Below are positions 23,501 to 42,500 of a DNA stretch of 42,500 bases, one piece after another (the first letter of the stretch is position 1; the number at the start of each line of letters is the position of its first letter). The stretch spans positions 12,570,678-12,613,177 of the forward strand of contig CM022671.1 of NCBI GenBank assembly GCA_012295275.1. Direction: 5' to 3'. The DNA comes from Chrysomallon squamiferum (lineage: Eukaryota > Mollusca > Gastropoda > Neomphalida > Peltospiridae). The translations under genes were made by a program, and so were the position numbers. The notes beneath the pieces are model-generated. The model saw nothing but the letters and a program-made list of their open reading frames with translations, did not search any database and was not told the DNA's origin.

Positions 23501-25822
23501 ACAGATCTTTTAGCATATTATTACAGTAAAACTTCTAAAAATGTATCAGATTGTGCTGTAATTTCCAACAAGTACAGTTTGTCCAATTCTGTAAATTTGT
23601 TGATGTAAAAATTCATAATTAGCAGTTAAATAAATCTCAAATATTTTTAGGAAAGCTGATGACCTAAAACACCTTCATACCCAATAGAATTACTTTACAA
23701 ACCTTTGTCAAGCATTTAGCAACAATCTTCGTTTCTGGGCAATTACTACTCTGATTCATTTCATTGCACCCAAGCACAATTCCTGAGTCTCCAACATGTC
23801 CAATGTATATCTTTGAGTTCTTAATAATGGCAATACTTGCTGTAGTACCAGATGTGTTTGGCAAACCCTTCACTGTTTTTGGCCATCTTTCTGTCGGGAT
23901 AAAAAAGTTAATGTTTGCATATACTATATTAGCGTTTTAATTACTAATTATCAAAGATATTTGTTATATTACAATTACACTACAGTGTTAAAATCCATGC
24001 ATTAGATTACAATTTTCATGTCATAAATAAAAAATTTAAATTATTTTTAAAACAATGAGTATTAAAAAGACAGTAAGTAACAGGTAAGTTTGTATGCAGG
24101 CTGTAAAACCGTCTTAAGAATTTCATTTTAGATAGTTAAATCAATCGATTTTTCCTTCCTACATAGTTTTGGATTAGGATGGATAACCAGTGTGATCTTT
24201 TTAATTTTTTTATTTTTTTATCAAATAATTAAATGAGAAGGAAAAATGTGTTATGTGACATGTTAATGAGAATGTAGACATCGTTTTATGATCTTTCTAA
24301 TAATTTTACATGTTAGAAAAATAGCAAATTATAGCAAAAAATTCTGCAAAACTAGTGTTCATTTGTATAGTTCCTTTTAAAATGTATCTCAGCTGATTCT
24401 TTTAATTCTATTATCTGTCTAATGATGTTACTTTTGACACAAATATCAAATTTCTATCCAGAATAATTATCTTACTGGCCATTCCATGACCATTTCACTC
24501 TTAAATACCCATCTGAAATTAAAAATCTCTTTTAACAGTAGGTTATGTTTGACCTTTTATAGAGAACATGCACATGATTCTGTAAGTATGCAACATCTGC
24601 TTTTGACTGGCATGCAACATTTTTATTAGAAATTCTAAAGAAATTCTAAATTTTTATTAGAAATATGCCTCAACATTATAACACTTTTGACACCATATTT
24701 GTTATCGTATATTATATACCAAACCTTTCTTTTTATTCAGATATAAATATTACATTACAATTAGACTGTATTAGTCAATAATATTGATTATGTAATATAA
24801 ATTTAAAGAAAAATATGTAACTTTTAAAATTCATTTATAAATCTTTTAATTTCTAATCTGATTAGACATATTTTAACATATTTACTATTAATTATAGAAA
24901 CAAGCTTCCATCTAATTTTCACAAGTTATTTATAGCACTAAACTTGCTGACAATATATAAATTACAAGTTTGAACATGTTTGTGACCTTCACCCTCGCAA
25001 GACCTAGCAGACTATGAAATGGCTGACATTCGCGAACTACCAGTGAAAGATTATTTCAGTTTTGTGTCATTTCTCAACTTCATCGAGACATTTCTGTTCC
25101 GTAACCAAAACTGATGTTTTATTTATTTATAAGCAACAATAAAATATATTATATATGACAAATGAAGTGAAATTCTTAAATAGGTCATTACTAAAGCAAA
25201 ATGAGAATCACACTCAGGATTATCATTATGACTATGAGGATAGCCCGGATACGGGAGAGGCCCATCTGAAAATAGAAAACGCGCGCGATTTGCTATTTGA
25301 AAAGACATGGAATTATTAAATAAAGGAGATAACGTAATTATGATAAACCATCTCTGACAGTGTTTAATACATATATGTCTAAATAGTGTATCGAAACGTA
25401 ATAGGCTAACAATGTTTTCAACGGATTGTTCGTTTAGGCTATCACAACAGCCGAACTACCTAACCCAATCTACTTCATAACGATTTGACCTTTCAGTTAA
25501 CTACGACAGCTGTCTTACCCAATTCCCTCCACATAGCGTAATGTGTATCCAGAAATCCATATTTTATTGCATACATAACATCGTCATCGTTGTTGCTCCA
25601 GAAACAATCATATTTTGTAATTTGATCCAGTAGATTTTCCCGTGCAAATTTTGATGCCTCTGCTCCGCCATGTCCATCGAATATTCCGAAGTAAGCGAAT
25701 TCATATTCCTTTCCACCACATTTAATAAACTGTGACGAATGAGTATCTTCCATATACCGTCTTCCACCCTGATCACAACTAACAGATACCCGAAGATTTA
25801 CTCCTATTTTGTGGCTAGTCAT
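20505..25822 (-). CDS. PPM1D: Protein phosphatase 1D (WIP1), PP2C family, complete, 5 exons, 693 aa
   Basis: Metal-dependent Ser/Thr phosphatase; in vertebrates it dephosphorylates p53, ATM, CHK and gamma-H2AX sites to end DNA-damage signalling in the nucleus. Exons: 25822-25519, 23890-23703, 23399-23219, 22673-22468, 21707-20505. PP2C motifs in order: RRYMED (21-26), DGHGG (49-53), SGTTAS, HVGDSG (133-138), DHKPE (165-169), SDGLW (262-266) and ADNTSA with metal-binding Asp323. The WIP1-specific basic B-loop is conserved at about 187-208 ([12 protein letters not shown]), which separates it from other PP2Cs. Human WIP1's proline-rich loop after the MED motif is missing; a short KCGGKEYEF segment stands there. 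The last exon encodes a 400-residue stretch with a long low-complexity tail, a 12-residue repeat array (484-545) and basic clusters (HKRKRNR, TKKLRK) that look like nuclear localisation signals. Exon 5 uses a TTTAAG acceptor; a slightly later one is possible. Confidence 0.94.
20952..21137 (-). repeat. PPM1D: Coding tandem repeat in the PPM1D tail (five 12-residue units)
   Basis: Residues 484-545 show five degenerate units with the pattern (hydrophobic)-K/R-x-S-S/P-x-E-x-L/F-S-K. Examples are [24 protein letters not shown] and [12 protein letters not shown]. The unit is 36 bp, so gains or losses keep the frame. Confidence 0.85.
23891..25518 (-). other. PPM1D intron 1
   Basis: AT-rich, nothing recognisable except a short CGCGCGC stretch near 25280. 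The 61-codon minus-strand ORF around it (25123-25308) has no family likeness. Confidence 0.5.
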
Positions 25823-25930
25823 TTTGTTCAAAGCAGAAGTCACCCAAACATTTTACAACGGCGGAAATACTACTTTGTATTGATTGGTTAATAATAGAAT
25901 TGACCTAGGTCATATTTATTTATAGTTCGG
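25823..25930 (-). promoter_or_regulatory. PPM1D 5' flank with upstream ORF, CCAAT box and palindrome
   Basis: Reading on the minus strand towards the ATG: a 12-bp palindrome TGACCTAGGTCA (25901-25912), a CCAAT box (ATTGG on the plus strand at 25883-25887), a GC-richer stretch, then a three-codon upstream ORF (25851-25840), then the start codon with A at -3. No transcription start was mapped, so whether the upstream ORF is transcribed is unknown. Confidence 0.45.
25840..25851 (-). promoter_or_regulatory. Minimal upstream ORF (Met-Phe-Gly-stop) before PPM1D
   Basis: ATG with A at -3, followed by TTT, GGG and TGA, 29 bases before the PPM1D ATG and in a different frame. If it is in the mRNA it could lower or condition PPM1D translation. 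Confidence 0.4.
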
Positions 25931-28740
25931 TGGTTTACGTTTTTACTATTCGTCGAAATGATTTCTGGCGCTTCATTCAAGTTTGTTCTTTTATGATTTT
26001 TGTAATTTTGAATATAATTAAAAATTAAATAATCATGGATTTCCACTAGTTAATTTAATGCATTATTAAAATATTATGGTTTAGTTTTAGATATATATAT
26101 ATATATATATAATTTTTATTTATTTATTCATAAGCTAAAATTATCATCATATTTGAATACAAATTATTTGGTCTCCCTCCCTCTCTCTTAAGTTATAGAT
26201 ATATATTCAACTGGATATGATTTTATATACTATTCTAGTATCTCTTTTCTCTCTTATAGTTTCGCAGATCCATCTTATTTATTTTATTTTATTTTATTTT
26301 ATTTATTTTTTATCATCATTGTAATAAACTCATAGTTCTGTTTATTAATTTTAGTGTAACTGTCAAGATCGAAACTAAAACATATCCATTTTTATCTTCA
26401 TTTTTTTTTTTTATAATTATGAATGTTATTATTATTTTTTTTCTTCTCAAAAGGCATTTTTTGGTAGGTACAGATATAAGGCTTATAAAGTATAGCTGTA
26501 ACAAAAGTCTTGAATATTATGTCTTTAACTGACAACTGCTGTTGAAGATCTGAAACACTTTTCCAGATTACCAATACTGGATAACACTGAGTACAGAACT
26601 ATTCAAGAAATCACAGTATTATTACCTCGAGAATGGAATGTTTGAAAACTGCAAATTTAATAAGTTATATGAACCGTCACACAGGCTGAAGGCACTAATG
26701 CGAAATCATTTACCACTTAAGAACCACACACACAAAAACACACAAACAACGAAATTTTGATTTTAAATCATCGTGACATCAGAAATCCAGCTAAATGTTG
26801 AGCACTGATAATTTTCTGAGTCGCCTATTTCCTTTTGTTTATGATGAAGTTTATATATTTAATTTTTATTTTTATTTTTTTATTTTTTTATTTTTTGCTT
26901 TTATACTTTTTTTTTTTATTATTTAAAAAAAAATAATAATAATAATAAAAAAAATCCGTCTTAAATAGGTTGTTTTTCTTTCGAGTAAAGGGTTTTCGTT
27001 TATTTTTTATTTATTATTTTTCTCAGTTTTTTAAGCAGAAACATTTACTACATTGGCTGCATTAAATATATTTCTTGTCACAGTGACAAAGCATTCACAT
27101 GATACTGCAAAGGGCAAATCTAATAATACAGTATTTATTTTATTGCCGACACGTTTAAAACTTAAAAAATAACTTATTAGCAAGAGCGGTATTAATTTAT
27201 TATGCATTAATAAATACTTTTTTGTTTTTCTGTCAAGCCAGTTTTGTGTGACTGGCAGTCCTCTTACAGACGGTCTGAAAGGATGAAGTTGACGTGTCGC
27301 TCTCGTATTTTATTTTTGAAAAAGGACTTACCACGTCGGTGTGATAGCTTGCAATGACAGGCATCATATTTTTGTGCATTGTCCGGACTTAAAACCAGTG
27401 AGAGACAATGTAGTTTGTAATGATGTGGTGATATCTTACATTACCTTTGAATGACACCCTATACCCAAATGTTTGTGTTGTTAAACAAACAAAGTGTCTT
27501 TTCTCACGCCTTTGATTCAAAATTATAATAATATATTTCAAAAGCTTTAATACCGAATATTATACGTAGAAACAGTGAAAACGTAACACAGTCAATACAA
27601 CGTATTTTTATTAAACATTTTCATTTTATTTTTAAAGGAAGACCAACTGCCTTGCCAACAAATTTAGAAATGCATAGTGAAATATGAAATAAAATTAACA
27701 TCAGTGGTATTTACATATGGAATATTATGCATCGAATATCCACAGTGATCTGAAACATTACAATCTAAGGCAACTATGGGAATGAATATTTCCCATAACT
27801 TCCTAGTATGTTAAAAATATACAAATATTATCCATTATTTGCATCTGTACACATTGTAGAAAAATTGTAATATAGGTAGTGAATGCAAAATGAAATTTTA
27901 AATAGTAACAGTAATAAATAATTTCTACGTAACAATAAGAAATAAACTCTACATAACAATAATAGTAAATTACGTAAAAGTAAATATTGCACATGGGAAG
28001 CAGAGAATTTATAACTTTCTGGACTATAAAAGTTGTTAACAAAGAAAACGATTTGAGAGACTGGAACTCTGTTCCTTTTCTGGTGAACTTTTCACTATTG
28101 TACAGAAAAGCTATTGATTTTATCGGTTTGATTTGTCCATTATTTATATACATTTCAGAAACAGATATTAACGTCTTTGAAAGAAAGAAAATGGAATAAA
28201 AAATAAAGATAGAAATGAAACAAACAAGTTTAATCAAAATGATAGAAGCTTCACAAACATCAAAGAATTATATTATATATTAGAGGTAGATCTGAACAGG
28301 CTGCAAGCCATTAACTTCATTTTATTTATATTGATTTAATTTATGTTGCCTTGATGACAACTAAAATGTATTAATAAAAAAACCAACCAAAAACACAAAA
28401 ACAACAACATTAGCGCAATATTATTTAGTCAGCAAACACAAAATTATCGATATGAACACTAAATTTAAAAGAAATTTGGTTTTTAATTATTCATGTGTCT
28501 CTCTGTGTGTGTTTGTGTCTATCGGCTACTTAATACTTTTTCTTTTAATTATTATTAATTTTTAATTAATAAGATATTTTGGGTTTTTTTTTCGTGCTTA
28601 TTATAGCCTGAATGCGTTAAATATACTTACAAAATATTATTGATGTGTTTTAATTTAGCCATTAACTTTTTCACATAATAAAGTACCAGAATGTTATTTA
28701 TAACTGACAGTGATTAGAAACAGAAAATGACATTCCTGCA

Positions 28741-28752
28741 TCATCATCATCG

Positions 28753-28816
<64 letters not shown>
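28741..28816. repeat. (TCA)n-(TTA)n compound microsatellite
   Basis: About 45 bp of TCA triplets with one CGT interruption run straight into about 28 bp of TTA triplets, in the intergenic region. Confidence 0.95.
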
Positions 28817-28819
<3 letters not shown>

Positions 28820-29518
28820 AACTAATGAACAGAAATTAATTTCTTTCTCTCTTTAAGACATCTTCGTCACATAAATTATGAAATTGCAAAATAGTGAGGA
28901 ATCAATGATAACTGAATTCTGTTACAACATGAAACTATCGAAATTTTTGATGTGAGCTCTGTGAGCATACTGTTTTAAAAAGAGTACCTAACATTTTTAT
29001 TTTTATTTTTTTTTTTTTTTATTTTTTTACGGGATTTTAAAAGCGTCATGCCCTAGTTTCATCATCCCTGCTACAAGGTATTTTAAATAAGATGAGTTGA
29101 AAACTTTCTGAAAGTAATTTTTGACCGAATGACATATGTATTAAATACTGCAAAAGTTGTTATAGAAATATAATTTCTAATTAAAAAAGAAAGAAAAAAT
29201 GTGTGTATAACAATTACAAATTAATAACAAAAATAATCAACAAACTGTGGGGAAAAAATCAATAACAACATGATTTATTCTGACATTCATCTTTGTTTTC
29301 GAAAATCACAACCATTGCAAAAAGGAATATTTTTTAACAGATTCCAGCTAAACATGTCTTTTATTCGTATCTGATGTCCTGAACCATAATATTATTAAAA
29401 TTGTTACACCACAGGCATTTTTGAATTTTTTTCTCTTTTCATACCAAATTCTCTTTCACAATTAACAATGCTTAATACAAATAAAGAAATAAAAAGATGT
29501 GGAAAAAATTAAACTTTC

Positions 29519-29524
29519 TTTATT
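29519..29524 (-). terminator. Candidate polyadenylation signal of the CNG channel
   Basis: AATAAAG on the minus strand, about 280 bp past the inferred TAG at 29801. Confidence 0.35.
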
Positions 29525-29800
29525 CAGGTTGTATGACTATAATTGCTAAAAGTAAATATCTAATTCTTACACCAACCCTACATTCTGTAAATTGTGTCAT
29601 GGTGCTGAATTGCCTATAAGGCATATTCTTCTCAAATGTCCTCTTAATAAGATCAAGCAAAGAAAAATGTGAAATTATAAAGTTAATATTTTGAAGCAAA
29701 AAGCACCATGACACATTGTTTTTGTTATTTTTTGTGCCACCGATGTCATACACTTTTCTTAGTGAAATGTTTTTAGTTTTAAGACGATTGATCCCATATG

Positions 29801-41826
<12,026 letters not shown>

Positions 41827-41985
41827 CTGAAAAACAATTCTTTTAAATATTAAAACTACTAAATTAATTTATATTTAAATTAATCTAACAAGAAGAAGGA
41901 TAAAACTATATAATAATACAAAAAAATAATGAGAAAGTCATGCACTATTTCAAATACTCATATGCACTAAAACATTTTAAAACCA

Positions 41986-42120
41986 GATGCACACACATAT
42001 ATGTACATATATATATATACTCACGCACACACACACATAAACACATACATACATACATACATATATATATACATACATACGTACGTACATTATATACATA
42101 CATACATACATACAAGAGTA
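41986..42120. repeat. Compound (CA)n/(TA)n/(TACA)n microsatellite
   Basis: Alternating purine-pyrimidine blocks of CA, TA and ATAC over 135 bp, in the channel intron upstream of the first visible exon. Confidence 0.9.
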
Positions 42121-42500
42121 CATAGACATTAAAATACAAGTAAAATCGGTTAAAATTAAAAGAAATAATTAAGCAGCTAAGTCTTCAAACAAAGCAAATC
42201 ACACTTTAAAAACAGGGTCCAGATTTTAAAATGGTATCACGTTCGCCAGATGTCTCCCTGAAAATTACAGTTAATTACTGTCTGTTCCACTGGATACGTA
42301 ATATATAACTGAACTTAATTCTTTGATCTCTACAGCAATGTTTACAAGGTGCATAGTTTTATATTTAAGTTAAGCTTGCCTTTAAGATAAACAGCAATAA
42401 TGAAAAGTATGAATGTTATACATCGTTTTGAAAATAAAATTAAACAAATATAAGAAAAAAACCGAAAAGATACAAAAACAACAACAGCAAAAAAAATAAA

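Larger units (their letters stand above)
25931..29800. other. Intergenic region between the CNG channel and PPM1D
   Basis: AT-rich with many homopolymers, the compound microsatellite at 28741-28816 and (TTTA)n near 26275-26310. A less AT-rich block at about 27220-27510 ends in TTGTTAAACAAACAAAGTGT and may be an old SINE or LINE tail. No coding exon seen; the 144-codon minus ORF at 27803-28237 is hydrophobic by AT bias and probably 3' flank. Confidence 0.5.

Noticed and set aside
27803-28237. 144-codon hydrophobic ORF on the minus strand
   Set aside because: Phe/Ile/Tyr-rich composition expected from AT-rich DNA; no splice or family support; contains short repeats such as YCYVE.

Overview
The window is strongly AT-rich, intron-rich metazoan nuclear DNA. 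It carries four recognisable protein genes in many small exons, separated by long AT-rich introns full of microsatellites and decayed transposons. The gene set (UPB1, ZSWIM7, PPM1D and a CNG channel), the exon sizes and a LINE relic ending in an (ATTC)n tail suggest an invertebrate, most likely a mollusc. The taxon is inferred; no species-specific marker is visible.

Layout: 1-4129 holds no recognisable gene. 4130-15210 (minus) is a complete 14-exon beta-ureidopropionase (UPB1), with a hAT-like MITE in intron 1 and a LINE relic in intron 10. 15211-15442 is a 232-bp head-to-head promoter shared with ZSWIM7. 15443-18151 (plus) is a complete 7-exon ZSWIM7, predicted at 140 aa. 18152-20504 is convergent 3' UTR and intergenic sequence. 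20505-25822 (minus) is a complete 5-exon PPM1D/WIP1 phosphatase. 25823-29800 is the PPM1D promoter plus the 3' flank of the next gene. 29801-41826 (minus) is the C-terminal half of a cyclic nucleotide-gated channel: cAMP/cGMP-binding domain, long linker, coiled coil and tail. Its transmembrane part lies beyond the right edge. Its introns hold a Tc1-like transposase relic, a 0.9-kb minisatellite, a 156-bp CA tract and a GT/AC palindrome.

The genes do not form a pathway. UPB1 finishes pyrimidine degradation, ZSWIM7 acts in homologous recombination, PPM1D switches off DNA-damage signalling, and the channel is sensory. ZSWIM7 and PPM1D both belong to the DNA-damage response, but their adjacency could be chance.

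I found no previously undescribed biological system. The points most worth a second look are a GC-AG intron that the UPB1 frame requires, the compact bidirectional promoter containing a (TTA)n tract, a 12-residue repeat array in the PPM1D tail, a three-codon upstream ORF and nuclear-receptor-like palindrome in front of PPM1D, and the structured repeats and transposon relics. All exon boundaries were derived by hand from reading frame, splice consensus and remembered family sequences; no alignment was run.
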